A DNA stretch of 64,000 bases from Burhinus oedicnemus (GCA_008921705.1 VFFE01007668.1:1277833-1341832); one strand, 5' to 3'; shown: positions 1 through 14,390, counted from the stretch's first letter. Made by a program: numbers and translations. The notes: generated from the letters alone by a model not told the origin.

Positions 1-2099
1 CTGGGCCTTGCTTTACTAAATGCAGACTGTGTGGAAGTTCCTTGCTCTTTGGAAAACAATTGCTCACTCTCAACTGCTCTTTTGCTGAAAACTACATCTT
101 TAGCCTGTCCTGTAGTTGAAATCAGTAACACACCCCTTGCCTGCAATTTAATAAGGGACTTATATATGCACTTCTGCTGTGCTCCTCAGTGAATTAATAG
201 ATATATTTTGCACACTTGACCAAAGTTTCTGGCTTAGGATTTCTTTGAGATTTTCAGTTACTGAGGTTTTTTAGTTCCCTGGCATTTTTTCATGGCTTTC
301 TGCAATACTTTCTGCTGTAGTCTGTCTGGTTTATTTTCTGCATAACATTTACTCTGAGTTAGGATCTGTTTGTACATTTTTCCATGAGATTATCATATAC
401 AACCTTTATTAAAGAGTGACTAAGTAGACATGCAAATTGTCATCTTGTAAGTAAGTATAAAGACCAATGTTCAGCTGTTGGTCTGAAGTAGTAGTAAAGC
501 TGTAGTTGCTTATAATTCTATGGTCACGTAGAAGAGCATCTCTTTGATCTTTCACCTTAAAGCAAACCAAAAAACAAAAGAGGAACAGCAGATGCATAGT
601 ACAGCGTATTTTAGTGAATTACATTGATAAATTCAGACAGGCAAGATAAGAACGTGCAGAGAGCTTCTGTAAGTCTATGAATTTATTCAGTTTGCTTGAA
701 GTAAAAAACAGAAGCTCAAGCAACAAAAAAGACATGGTTAGTTGCTTGTTAGGGAGACACCTGCTGCTGCTTATTCAGCTTGGGACAAATGACATTGGAA
801 ATAAAAGGTCAGAGCACTTGAAGTTGTGGAATAATGAATTAGCAATTAGAGTGAGAGGCACAAAAAGCACAAGTGATATTTTCTGGCATATTACAAATTA
901 TCATAATAAATTATTCTATAGACCCCAGGACAGATTTCACACAGAAATGAAATGCTATATTAATGAGGAAAATAAAGCATGCAAACAATAACTGGAAGAT
1001 AATATGACTTTTCAAAACAGTAAGCATACATGTGAAAAATATGTTACAGGCATGTAACAGTTAAAGAATTACGGATAACTTATCATGACACAGAATAGCT
1101 GAAAGGAGTTGGAATACTATTTTAAAATATTAAATAATGTGAATTACTGGTTTTGTTTAAACAGAGGGTTGTTCTGGAAAACTGCCAACATAACTTAACA
1201 AATATAACTAATAATGATTCGTGGAAATTCAGAGAAGAATGCTTCAGCATAGAACAGTAACATTTAGTCTGCAAGGTAAATAAATTTGTACTGAGGAATA
1301 ATAATGCACTCAGAAGAGATGGCCTTCAAATGGCTAAACAGATAAATCAGGAAAGAGAGAAATTATAAACAAAACATAGCACAGTTGAAAATACAAGCAG
1401 ATAAGGATAAGAAAACTGAAATACAAACATTAGTATTTTAAACTTAGAGCTTAGACTCCTCTGTAAGTACTATACATTATGTATTAGATGACAATGTAAG
1501 TTCCAATTTTGTAATGCAAAACTGCTCAATATATCCCATGTAAACTCATACAAGGAAAGAAGTAATTATAAAAAGTGTGAAACCTTTATAGCTGAACAGA
1601 ACTTTTTGTAATGAAATCTATAATGAGCAAAGAAGACTTGGAACCTCCAAAATCAAGATAGATTTGTGGATTCTGCAGATGAAAACCGTTCAAAGACAAG
1701 TAAAATATTACAACTTCTGCTGAGCTGAGTACTTATCTTGCTTTCAATGATACTCATTCAAACTAAAACCCAATGAGTGGTTTGTGAATGCTCAGAATTT
1801 ACTGTATGTTATTACACCTTGTATACTGAGCTGAGATTTTGTCAGTGTATTAAGGACATAACATTAAAATATTTCCCTGGAATATCATTTATTTAGATTA
1901 TGTGCTACCTAAAATGTCACAGTTTTCAAAACAAGTTTTCTGTAGCTTTACTTCTAAACCTTGAAATCCTTCGTCCGAAGAGTCCTGAATACTCTCTACC
2001 TTCATTTCTAAAACGTAGATGCAAAGTGTTAAGAACCATCACCAGCAGATTGCAAAGAAAGACTCTCAGGCCTTGTAAAAGTATTGTGACCCAAGCCTA

Positions 2100-2590
2100 G
2101 CAATGAACTGAAGGTTCTCAGAACAGCAACTGACCAGAATCCAGTACAAAACCATTCCACCTGTATAGGTTTAGAACAATGAAGATTAACACACACCACC
2201 AACCACCTGCATGGGACAAACACACACTGATCCTGCATGGGATAAGCACACATTTATTACACAAACCACGGTAACTGATTAGCCTACCCCTTAGCACAGA
2301 TGATTTGATTAGTCTACACAAGTGTATTGTAACATATAAAAATCCTGCCTTCCTCAATATCAGGGTCCCCAAACATTAGGCTGGGCACTGCAAGTGCATT
2401 GCTTAAGAAAAACTTTGTAGTTTTATACTTCGTCCGTGTCTCTCTCCTCGGTCAGGGGTGGACTTCCAAGGCACAAGTGTGTGTTCGAGTCCCACCAGAA
2501 ACAGACGTGCACTAGGACTCCTGGTGCGTTAGTGGGTTTGAGTCCCACTAGAAGGGAAGTGGGTTCAAGCCCCATTGGAATTCCCTTGAC
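2100..2590 (+). repeat. LTR-like segment ending in a ~27-bp tandem array (unclassified)
   Basis: The stretch is less AT-rich than its surroundings and looks like an LTR end. A TATA-like ACATATAAAAAT lies near 2333-2344, followed by CTTCGTCCGTGTCTCTCTCC near 2429-2448, a composition typical of retroviral R/U5 regions. Next comes an array with a period of about 27 bp from roughly 2456 to 2590. No gag, pol or env remnant is visible nearby. I cannot name a family and could not fix the ends or find a target duplication; a host-derived minisatellite is the alternative. Confidence 0.35.
2456..2590 (+). repeat. ~27-bp degenerate tandem array with T-arm-like motifs
   Basis: Three copies of an 18-mer are clear at 2483-2500 (GTTCGAGTCCCACCAGAA), 2536-2553 (GTTTGAGTCCCACTAGAA) and 2563-2580 (GTTCAAGCCCCATTGGAA). 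The spacings are 53 and 27 bp, so a degraded unit fits between the first two and another at about 2456-2482, giving about five units. The first and third cores fit the GTTCRANNC form of a tRNA T-arm/B-box; the second has one mismatch. Confidence 0.6.
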
Positions 2591-5500
2591 ATAAATTTAT
2601 AAACCTGTTACATTAGCTAGTACACTCACATGATCACTCACTCCTTCTTATTATCCATTAAAGATCTGTGTAACACTTATCTTTGCCACCTCGAACAGCA
2701 GTACTTACATTCCCTCTCCTCTCTCTTACATATGTCCCTTCGCCTGAATAACCTGAATGTTCCTTGTCATAAGAAATGAAAAATAACTTTTTGTCTGTGA
2801 ATATAATTTGTGTTGATAAATAATGTTATGCATTATGTAAACTGTCCCATTAACAGAAATCATATATTTTCACAATAACAGCAATAAAAAAAAGGCCTTA
2901 TTAAGTCTATTTTTGCATGTGAAACTGAAGTACATGTAAGTTGTTGGGTGGTTTTTTTCATTTCTATGATGAATAGATGTGGTTACTCCTCAAGTAAAAA
3001 TGGAGAAAACCCATGATGTTTTATCTAAAAACAAAGATGATTAATTTAAACCAAGATTTGTAAGGTAATTTATCTTATGATATTACCCTAATAAAAAAAT
3101 ATTTGATCAAACTATACAACCAGATGAAAGACAAGAGTTCTATCCAGACAGCATAAATGATCTATTTAAAGATATAGAAAAATTAGGAAAAAAAATCCAA
3201 AAAACCCTTGTTATGAAGGCACTGTTAGCAAAATTACTATTTTCTTTCTTAACGGTTCTCAGACAGCTGTTTTTCTCATTATAGTTTCTCCTGGTAATCC
3301 TTATCTTTTCCAGCTCCTAGTACAAACATGATAGGTGACAGGGGTAATGAAAACAAATAATTGGAAAATAGCATCATTCTGTGAGAAAATGTCTATGTTT
3401 ACTTGTATAAACAAGGATCAACAATCAGAAAAGTCTTAGTATAATTTTTTGAGAGTGGAATTTATCTACTCACATTTACTGACAGTAATTAAAAAAAATA
3501 AGATGAACCCTCAATGAATACTATAGCAAGCACGGTACAAACATAATTTTGTAAAGACACATTGTAACCTCACTGTTGCTTCAGGCAAGACTTAAGTGTG
3601 AGCTAACACCAAAAGGCAGACACCTGGGGTCTTATTCCAGCCCCTTTTCTGAATTGGGCTAGAGCTTGTGACATGCTCTAAGGTATCCCCGTGCCTCTAG
3701 TTGCTGTTCCATCAATGAAAGGGTCTCCCATAGGTCTTAGATCTGCCAGCACTATGTGGGTGTACTGGACAGCTTAAGAAAGCTCAAGTGGCACCAGACA
3801 GTGTGGGCTACTGGCTTAATCCATAGCAATTCAAACTCTCATCACAGCCAGTGGAGGTCTAATCAATACAGGTGATAGAGTCTAAAGAGCAATTCAGCTG
3901 ACCAAGTTCTAGAAAAGAGTTTTGTGTTCTCTTACTGCATAAGAGATGCCTTGGCTAGCCAACCTGTCCTCAAATGCAGTGCTCTAGAATAGGACAGATG
4001 TCCTCTGTCACATCTGCTGCCTTATGTGCTTGACATCATGGAGCATCTAACCTGAATTACTCCATTGGACTCAGCTTTAGAAGATGTCAAATTTTTCTCT
4101 TGGCTCTGGTGTGATTGTTTTCGTTAGGTCTCTAATGGTTAAAACAGAAGCCTACAGAGCTAGTGCTCCAACAGGTACCTTTTCCCAAAATGTTCATTTA
4201 GGCATTTTAATCCTGAACTTAGTCTCTCGCAGCCTGTCTTCCCCTCTGAGGTACAACAATCTAATCCATGGAATTGTACTCAAGATTAAATTAATGTTAT
4301 GAAGCCTGATGTAAGATATCAAGTAGGTTCTAAAAATGTATCTGAAGAAAGGAGTTCATATCAAAATCCTCTGTCCTCTTTGAGAACATCTGCAATTGTT
4401 AGTACCTTGTTTATGTAACAACACTGAGAGTAAAGGTAGGCATTGTCAAAAATTACCTTTCACATCTATTACACACGAGCTGACCTTGTTTACCCTCTCA
4501 AATTCCATGCTTTTCACAGATAAACCTCATTTTTTAAATGAGTCAAAATTAACAAGATTAACATAATTTTAATTATCTCAGCAAATAATTTGACATGCAC
4601 AGAAAACAGTCATCAAAATTGTATCTATTTAACATGTTAATGGAGGCAACTCAAAGATACCACTTCTCTGAATAAAGAAAATCTGTCCAGGATTACCAGG
4701 GCTTTAGAATAACATTATTTATAGGAAACAAAAACACAGCTTTGTTTTAAAGGAAGATAAAACAGGATTTTTTTTTCTTAGTATTGATGATCAATTCCAA
4801 ATTTCAATATAGAATTGATTTGTAAAAAAAAAAGTAAGATCTCTTTCTTAAACTGGTTCATGTATTATACTCAGGTTTTCTATAGTTCGCATATTTAAAG
4901 AAAGAAAAGTCCTTCAAAAACAAGAAATATATAAAAAATTCAACAATTTGTACACTTATAATAAAGCAAGCTCTACCACCTCAAGAATGCAGAAACACAT
5001 TTTTTGTAAAGCCACACTTTAAGAATGAAACCAAATAAAATACTGCAATTACATGTACCCAGTTCCCCCTTCTAAGAATGCAAATAAGTATCTTGGTGAA
5101 AAACAGAAAACAAAGCAAATTAAGCAGTGCTCTGAGTGTCTTTGGGTTTGGGGTGTTTTTTGTTTTGTTTTGGAGTTTTTTTGCACAGGTAAATGTATGT
5201 TGTTCTTTCAGAAAAGATCCACGCTCTTTTTGCAGATGCTGGTGGAAAGATATCTTACTCTGATGTAGATTCTTTTTCAGACAAGAAAAGCGTTAACAAT
5301 AGACTCAACAATTATTTTGCAGGGTTTGACATGTTATAATGTATTTTAATATACTGTGAGTAGTGTCTGTTCTAAGGAGCTTAAAAATAATACCACAAGT
5401 ATGGAGAACTAACAGAGAATGGCATCAAAATTAAATTAATATTTTCTTCCTCTAACAAAAATCTTTTGCGTGTTTACTGAAGTAGAGAAAAATGTAAAAT

Positions 5501-6378
5501 ATGCATATCATTGCCTGGTATCTCACTTTTGACATGATATAGTAGCAGGGGAAGAATTATTCCTGAGATAGCTGATAAAAAACTTCTGTCCTAGAAGTCT
5601 TTTATTTTATTGAAATCAAAATGTTCCACGACAGCAACAACGTCTTTACCCAAGTCTTCAAAAGGAAAATTACTAAGACTCCAAATTGACTAGGGGTCAA
5701 CATATGATCCTAAACTCAACATCTAATCCTAAAGTTCTAATTTTATCATCACTTTGTTTAAATAAAATGTTGAATAGATTTTTTTTCCCTTTCTCTATAG
5801 AGTACCAAAACTAGAACAAAGAATTTCAGAAAGAAATTCACTTACCATTAATTGATTGAAAAATACCTGCCAAAAGGATTTCTAACAAAAGAATATTTTT
5901 GCAGCAGTTACAATCAGTAAATTCTCTTAACTGGGAAACAAAAAAACTCTATTTTAGGGTTCATTTCAGAGTCAAAGTCTCTGTTGAAATGTGAACAATT
6001 GCTACTAACAGTTCCCGTAGAATATAAAAATAAAATATCAAGGAGTTTTAATGATACTCTCATGATTCAAACAGGAATAGTGATATGGAAATAAAGCACT
6101 TACTACAACACCAATGCAGCACAATAAAAGAAAAGCATGCATATAGAATGTTAGGTCAAACCAGTGAGGAACATGGAGCTTAGTAAATGGATTCATTAAC
6201 TTCTTAGAAACAGGGTCACTGCTGCAGGAAAACATACAAAAGGAAGGTCTGGCCTGAAAGCTATTTTACTGTATGGGCAAGAAAAGAAAAAAAAAGGTTG
6301 ATTTTTCAAAATTTATAGAAGATATGGCAAGATATGAACACAGTCTCTACAGAAAGGGAAATAAAGAGGAAGACATCT

Positions 6379-6443
6379 AAGACCTTATGGTCTTAAGAAC
6401 TTGAACTAAGACCTTATGGCCTTAAGGAAGACCTTATGGTCTT
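6379..6443. repeat. Three copies of a palindromic 16-mer (AAGACCTTATGGTCTT)
   Basis: AAGACC-TTAT-GGTCTT occurs at 6379-6394 and 6428-6443, with a one-base variant (GGCCTT) at 6408-6423. Each copy can form a 6-bp stem with a 4-base loop. The intervening sequence also partly repeats (CTTGAAC follows the first and third copies), so this looks like a small local duplication. Confidence 0.75.
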
Positions 6444-9400
6444 GAACTTTTATGAGAATGTTGATGTTAGGAACAGTGACAAGAATGAAGGAATAAAAAA
6501 GACATGTAAAAATGAGATAAGTTTTGGCAATGTTCAACTGAATTTGACAGTAAGATAGACAAGATGAACATTAAGATAAGTCTGAAATGCAGGTTTAGAT
6601 GGAGAAAGATAGGTCAGAGAAAAAAAGTCGATTTTTGCAGAAATGTGAGTTAGAATCACTTCTGCATTATGATATGTTCCTATCTATCTTTATTTTCTGA
6701 TATATCATTATGTGATCATGTGGTTAATCTATACTAGGAATTAATGGAAAACGTGTTAAAGAAGGAGAAATAACAATTTCTGGGTTTAAATTAATACTTT
6801 CATAACTGTTATTGTGATTGGAACAAATATTTTAAAAGATTGATATAGGAGAATGTTCTGAACTTAAGGCCTGAGTTATTGGAGGGATATGTTTCCAGAA
6901 ACATTTTAAATTGATTATATAAACATCTGAAACTATTCTGTTATTGAGAGAATAAAAGACCACTACTATTTTTATAAATGTAAGCATTATGTATGTAAGC
7001 ATTTATTAGTAAGATACTAATTTTAAAAAAATCAAAAGATACTAAAGTAAAACACAAATTTATGTCTAAAGATAATTCAAATTAAGCAGTGCTTTTTAAT
7101 TGCCCAATGGCATAAGTTTTAACTTCCTCCAAGCTGAAAATCCTACTCTTCTCAGATATAAAGAGAAGCTCCCATTTAATCCTCACATATAAGAAAAGAA
7201 CAGTCATGATCTAAAAATTGGACCTTTTCTATAATTATTTATGAATCATAAAAGATCTGCAAGCCTTAAAGTCTATGTAATGCATAAGCTTTGTGCTGTA
7301 GAAGAAACATTCAAATAAAGAACCAAAAAAAAAAAAGGTTATTTTTAATGGTCTATAATAATAACAAATTACTTCCCAGTGGATTCTTTGGGAAAGTATA
7401 AAATAGTAATTTTTGCCTGTTTTAGAACCCAACAATAAGAATACTTGGAAGTAATTTTGGAGCTGTAAAGTAGAATGTCTAACAGAAAAAAAGCAAAATT
7501 ATATCTCTTTATTCTATCAGTATCTGCTAGCTATAGGGGAACAAAATTTACACATTCACACTATATATCTCATACAATATAATACAGTGCCATAACAACT
7601 TTTAGCACCACAGAACAACCTGGAATCTCTGGAATTTATAATTCATTTCAGAATCAATTCAGTAAATCTATCTTTGAATAAAGTTCTTGAACCAAAGGCA
7701 GCAAGTCAGTATAAAGAATACTTCTTTATGTAGAATGCACCCGTAAAGGATGGCGATATCTGGATTTTAGCTCCCCCTCCCTCAGATATCTTGAATTAAC
7801 CAGAGAGGAGGGTGAAATATTGAATGAAAAATTATGGCAAAGAAATCAGACTGCTTAACTGGAGAAGTTAAATTTAAAATGTTTTCATAGGGATATCTCA
7901 TCTATATTTGGTGTCCTAGTCAATATTCCTCTTCCATTTGTTTTTTCCAACAAGAATTCATTATCAGTCACTTGTCAAAGGGAAGGAATCATTGAACTCA
8001 TTTTTCACTTTTAGTATTTATCATTTATTCAAAAAGAAACTAGTAATTATTTGGAGACCAATAACAGAATGATAGCATATATGAACACTGAGTAAAACAG
8101 TCAAAGAAAGAACTGCAAGTAAACCATGGGAAAGGAGACTGAAAATACACAAAGCCTGATGTAAAGACTTCAGTCTCTGTTCACAGTGTAGAATTTCAAG
8201 CCTGAGACTGGCATGATATGCTACGCTCAGTTCAAATAGCATTATTTTCATTCCACTTACAGTTTTTAGTCCAAGCAATTATGTAAAGTGACTAAAGACA
8301 GATTTAAACAGTTTATGTAAAAATTTAGGTGCTATTTGGTACTTCTTATCTTTATATAAATTGTGTATCTTTCTACATACATAATATACAGAAATTATCC
8401 ATTTTATTTACTCTTGAATTACAAATGCTACAAACTACATTTGTAAAGATGTATACTACAGTATCCTTTCCTTCTGAATGTGACTGACAAAATATAACAA
8501 GCAGATAAAAATAAAACAAATCCTAAAAATATAGAACTATGGCAGCTTTCAGAACTCTGTCTTTATTCTCTAGTCTATTTATTTTAATTAGAAACTCAGG
8601 TTGAAAAATGTAGACAGAATCATTTCACCATTCCAAAAAAAATAGTAATTGAGTTTATTATATTACTTTATACAAAACAAAATCTTTTTGACACTTAAAA
8701 AATATTGTCTAAGGGAAAAGAGAGACTAAAAAGCTACACTAATGGCCCAAGTGAAATACTAACCCTATGTAAACATCAAATGTGGTAACTGTGTATCTGG
8801 AATTCTTTAAATTCTAGTGCATCAGTTCTGAGGTCTGAAGTGTTGCTTGCTAATAAAACATAACAATGTGTATGCAAATAAAGGGCACAGATGCGTGTAT
8901 TCAAATAGATTTTTAAAAAAGAATATATAAAACCAGATAAAATTTTAAAGGGAAATTTTAACAACTGAGAAATTGAGAGAGACTAGTAAAAGTTAAGACC
9001 CAGGTTAAGAAGTTAGACTACATCTTCCATGATGCACTAAGCATAGTATCTAAACTTTTTTGACTCCTGAGTAAATATAATTTCAAAAGCCAAAATAAAT
9101 TTTAATCTAAGTTGAGTTATCTGTTATCTATGGGAAAAAGGAACACATTCTATTCTGTGTTATCAAGAGGAAAAGACTGGAAAAAGTTCCTGTTCCATAC
9201 ACTTTACTGCTGCAACTTCTTTAAACGCATTTTATTTCAAGATTATCTTAGTGAAAAGCTTAGGAGGCTATACTACTGCTTGTTCAAGAAAGCTTTAGGG
9301 ATGAAAAAAACATACCAAAAAGTGATTTTTCTTTGCTTCTGAAGAATTATATAAGAAATAATTCCACAATATCCACCCCAATCATGGAAAATTAGTCCCA

Positions 9401-10635
9401 GATGATGATACTACCTAATAACCATCAAATCTAATAGCTATGCATGCCTATGCATTTATACATGTGTGAAAATACGTATGTATAGAGATGGACAAAGAGT
9501 TTAGTTAAATATCTGTTTGCTTTCTATGTATCTGTATTAGGTGTAATATATACACGCATTTAAAGATAATAGAAGTATAAAACTCCCACTCATTCTTCTT
9601 AAAAGCTAGGCATAATCAACATCTGTTGCAACAGCAATACCAGATTATTATTTACTAGAAAAGCACAAAGATAACAACCCTTCTAGTAAATAAGAATATT
9701 TTGATTAGCACATGTTCTGCCCATCTGCTGAAATCTTGAAGCAAACGGAAACAAGATTAGTAAATATTTTTCTTCAAGTTATTCATGTGGTTTCTGCCAT
9801 CATTAGGAGGTTTCGCTTGAATTAGCTACAAAATAGTCTCTCCTTCCTATTGTAACTGACAGCAATGTGCAGGATATGTTTTATCTTGTTCTTTGATCAA
9901 ATGTCTCTCTATCAAACAGTTTGCCCAAATAAATGTAAGAAGGGACAATGACATGATTTTCTAATTAACTAAAATATTTCTAAGAGACTGAATTCAACTG
10001 GCATGACCAACTGGGAAAGCATGCTCTGAAGGACACAAAGTAATGCTTGCCTTACTCATTTACGAGTAATTGTAATGGTATATGTTTTGGCGCACATCGC
10101 ATTATTTTGCTGCTTCAGTATACGTTGATATTTTTGTCTTACATCCTGCACTTTATTGTGAATGTTTCAAGAAAGATGTTCCTCTTCTTTGTGTGTATCA
10201 AATAATTTACGTGTTTACACTACATACCCTGAAATTTCTCTAAGACAAAGTCTAAGATCCACTATCAGAAGAGGAGGCCTGACCTCTATTGACTAATGAA
10301 GACATATGTTTTGTCACAAAAAGCATACATTTCTTCTCAGAAATAAATTCTGAATATTATCTATTCAATTTTTTGACTTAGGCATATACCACAGAAGAGC
10401 TAAACCAGTTTGGCAGAAACAAACACTGCCTATAGGCAAAACAGAGATGCAGAATAGTCTTCGTTTAACAAACAAATCCTACATTACAGAAACCATTGAT
10501 GTGTATCTACTTGCATTACTTCTTTAAACATCTACATTTTCCAAAACAGCACTATTCAAATGGTATTATCATAATATTTTTACAATTTGTATAGCTAGAA
10601 TTGAAAACTAAATAGTAGAAAGCTTCCACAAGTTA

Positions 10636-10857
<222 letters not shown>

Positions 10858-13800
10858 TTAAAAAGACAGAATGGATAAAGAGTGCCCCCACACCTTTCTT
10901 TTCTTTTTAACCTAAAGTAGCACACTGTCATGATACCACTCTCTGTACAAAGAACTAAAACAAAAAGTAGAATCCTGTTAGCTTTTGGTTATGTCTATCT
11001 AAAGTCTTTATTTGTCTTCAAACTGAAGTTAGTCAGAAGACCTCTTTTTTCATTTTTATTTGAAAAAATGACCCTGTAAAGACTGTAGACATATCTTCAA
11101 GGAATTCATATAAACATTAAACTTAAACGTGTTCCTTAATAAGTTGCATTATACATTAACACCAAATGCATTGTTTGGGTGGATATTGCAAGCCTCTTAA
11201 AATGCAGAAACAACATGCTTTGGCAACTGAAAAAAAAAAATAATTCAAACCCCAAACATCAATCAAATCCTGCAAGTATTAGGTTTTGTACTTTTCTTTA
11301 CACAAGTATTTTAACTGTTTTCTCCATGCTTTGTTAAATAAAGTACAGAATACCCCCGGGGGAGGAAAAAGTCAGTGAAATCACCTACTGTTCTGTTGCC
11401 TCAAGTTATAGGCTGCCATTTACAAGACTGCAGCAAAACCAGAAAAAAAACTCAAAAAGCAAATTCTATGATATACATTCCATGAAAATGGAATTTATTT
11501 TCTTTAAACATTAACTTCTTCCATTTAATTTAAACTACAATGTGACCTTTTTGCATAAAGTGATGTGCAAACAGAACAGCAAACAAATTAAATTGATTAG
11601 CAGAATATTCATAATTATGGGAAGAAACAACACTTAGAAAAATATAAGATTTTTATATCTGTTTCTCAATATAAGATAACATTCCTCAAACATAAAGCTG
11701 AAGGGAATAAGAAAAATACAAATGGTAGAGTTTTCCTTTACAATATGTCACCAATATTCAAATTGTGCTTGATAGGTTAAATATATAACTCAGTCTTTGC
11801 TCATGTTTTAGACAGACTTTTTTCATTTTTTACAATAATAAAAAAATAAGCATCAAGTAAGGTAAGACAAATGGTAATAGATGCAATTACTGCACCAGAT
11901 ACAAGTCTCAATGAATAATCAGATAAACTCTCCAGGGTATCTTAACAAAATTCATACAGTCCTAAATCTCCACATCAGCACTCAGAGGGGTTAAAGGCAT
12001 TTCATTCTATAGGCATCTGTCAGCTTTAATAAGGATTTGTCAGCATTCCTGATGTAAACATCTATCTTGAGGCATCCCATGATTTAAGCATTAGAACTGC
12101 ATAAAACTGGAACTTTAGTGTATAAGATTTTACCCAAAATGCAAAAGAGAAAGCAAGGAGATCTCTTGCTCTTAAAAGAAGGGTATTTAGAATGTATCTG
12201 TTCCTCTGTTGCCTCTTACACTTTTTTTTCTAAATAAAATAAACTACTGAATCAAGACTCCTGAGATTCTTTTTTATATACTTCTATTGAAATTAATAAA
12301 GTTATGGCCATATTTTAAAGAAGCACACCACCTATCTTCATACAATTAACAATTAATCTAACATGAAATAAATTGTCCGGAGAAAATACTAGGATGTTTT
12401 AACAGAAACTTTTCAAACAATAGATAGGCAAATGACTCCAGGAGAGCTCTTCTAGATGTAGTACTGACAAGAACAAAGACCTGACTGAAAACGTGAAAGC
12501 GGAAAGTGCTTTAAATGACAAGGATCATTGAATAATTCTTGAGAAGCAGAGACAGTGACAGAACAAAAACTATGCATGAAACCAGCTGTTAATAAACTCA
12601 GACCATTGATATGAAATATCTCATAGGAAACAACTGTAAGGAAAACAGTTTTTCATGTGAAATGAGAATTCCTTAAAGAAAGCACACTGCTGGCCAAGCA
12701 GAAGCTATGCTAAGACAAAACACAGAAATTGTAGAAAAAGAAGTAACAAGACCCAAACATGAATTCTTCAGTGAACTGAAACTCAGAAAACAAATATGGA
12801 GGAAGTGAAATGTAACTCAGAATGTGAAGGACAAACAGAAAAACAAGCAAACAAACCAACATAATATTTATGCAGGAACAAATCCATTAATGCCAAAGCA
12901 AAAAATACGGTACAATTAGCAACTGATATTAAGCATAAAAAGCAACATTCCAGAAGCAAGGATAAAAGGAATTTCTACAAACTAGTTCATCTGTTGCCCA
13001 GCAGCAAGAGAAAACCACAAAATGACATCACAAAGGCAATCAAACAGTTTGATGATTTTCCTGTGCCTGTCTTCTCTGAAAAAGCTAAGGCTGATCAGAT
13101 AATTTACAAATTAACACAAGAAAAACATTTAAAAGTGTTTAGACTAGAGTAGGAATAGATAAGTTCAGCAAGTCCTTGAACTTTAATTATTTTCAGGATG
13201 TCTGGACCCAATGAATTCACAGAAGAACTAGTTTTGGATCCATTAGGAATTGCCTTTAAGAATTCATGGAGGCTTCAAAGAGACTGTAAAAGACTTATCT
13301 TTAAAGTCTTCCCAAACTTCACAAATTGGAGAAAGGAAGGCTATGAAATTGTACACTGATTAATGCAATTTTTAGAAAAACACTATTTTTATCCTAAGCA
13401 AATCATAAAACTATTTCAGTTGTGGGAACATAAAGCTAAGAGAATATGGTGAAGGGAAGAAGTTGAGGAAATTCATCACACCATATTACATGCAAAGTCA
13501 CCCTGTTCTTCCTAAAAATATGAAGAAAATTTGACTGTCTAGAAATGTGCACTTCATTGAAAGAGATTTATTATCAATCTGGAAATTTACAATAAGTGAT
13601 ATTCCTTTACAGGGTGCAGTTAAATATTTTATTTTATTCTTGAACAGAAAAGATGCTAATTGAATGTGTATTCACTCTACAATGGGCCAGGATCAGAATT
13701 CAAAATGGTAAGTTTCAGAAAACAGAAGAGTAATTAAAAAAATATGGCATTCAAAAGGAATTAATGAATATTTCCACACTTCAAATGTACAATAAATTGC

Positions 13801-13929
13801 AGAAAATTGGAAGGAAAAGAGCTGATTAGGTAGCAATTCTATAAAATTAAGTTCTGGATATTATAGGGGATCAGGTACTAGACTCAACAATATCACACCA
13901 CTAACTGAGAAAAAGGCTCGACTGACCTA

Positions 13930-14390
13930 CTTGGATTTGCTTTGAGCAGGAGTTGGGACTGGAGGACCTACTGTGATCCCTTCCCATTAAAATTACTCTA
14001 TCATTTTATATTTTTGACACTATTAATGCTTCAGTTGGTGTATTCCATTCAGGTTTGAATATTGCAGTTCAGGAGAAACATGAACCAAGGTCTAAAAAAT
14101 AGGATGAGGAAAGACTGAAAGAATATAGGTTGTTTCACTTAAGCAAGAACAGACAGAGAGTGAAGTGATTAAAGTCTTCAACACCTACAAAGTTGTTACA
14201 AAAAGGAACCAGAAAAGTTCTTTTCTGTAGAGGGGACAGGAATTAATGACCTTAAACTTTGGCAAAAGAAATAAAAGTTAGAAATTAGGAGACACTTTAT
14301 AATGGCAACTATACGTAAGTGCCACAGTAGGTATCCAGGAATTTGGACTGTTATGCTGGGAGAAAAAGTTAAGCTCCATCACATCTAGCT
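13930..14390 (+). repeat. Two decayed CR1-like relics in tandem
   Basis: About 13935-14010 resembles the 3' end of a CR1 element: TTTGAGCAGGAGTTGGGACT, then GAGGACCTACTGTGATCCCT, with a degraded tail. From about 14090 to 14390 the sequence resembles the part encoding the C-terminus of CR1 ORF2: GAGGAAAGACTGAAAGAATA, a segment with GTCTTCAACACCTACAAAG, then TTAGAAATTAGGAGACACTT. Both are heavily diverged with several stops. The assignment is by eye and the ends are approximate. Confidence 0.45.

Noticed and set aside
2483..2580. tRNA gene or tRNA pseudogene suggested by T-arm-like cores
   Set aside because: No acceptor, D-arm or anticodon arm can be found at the proper distance before any of the cores; the repeats are tandem instead.
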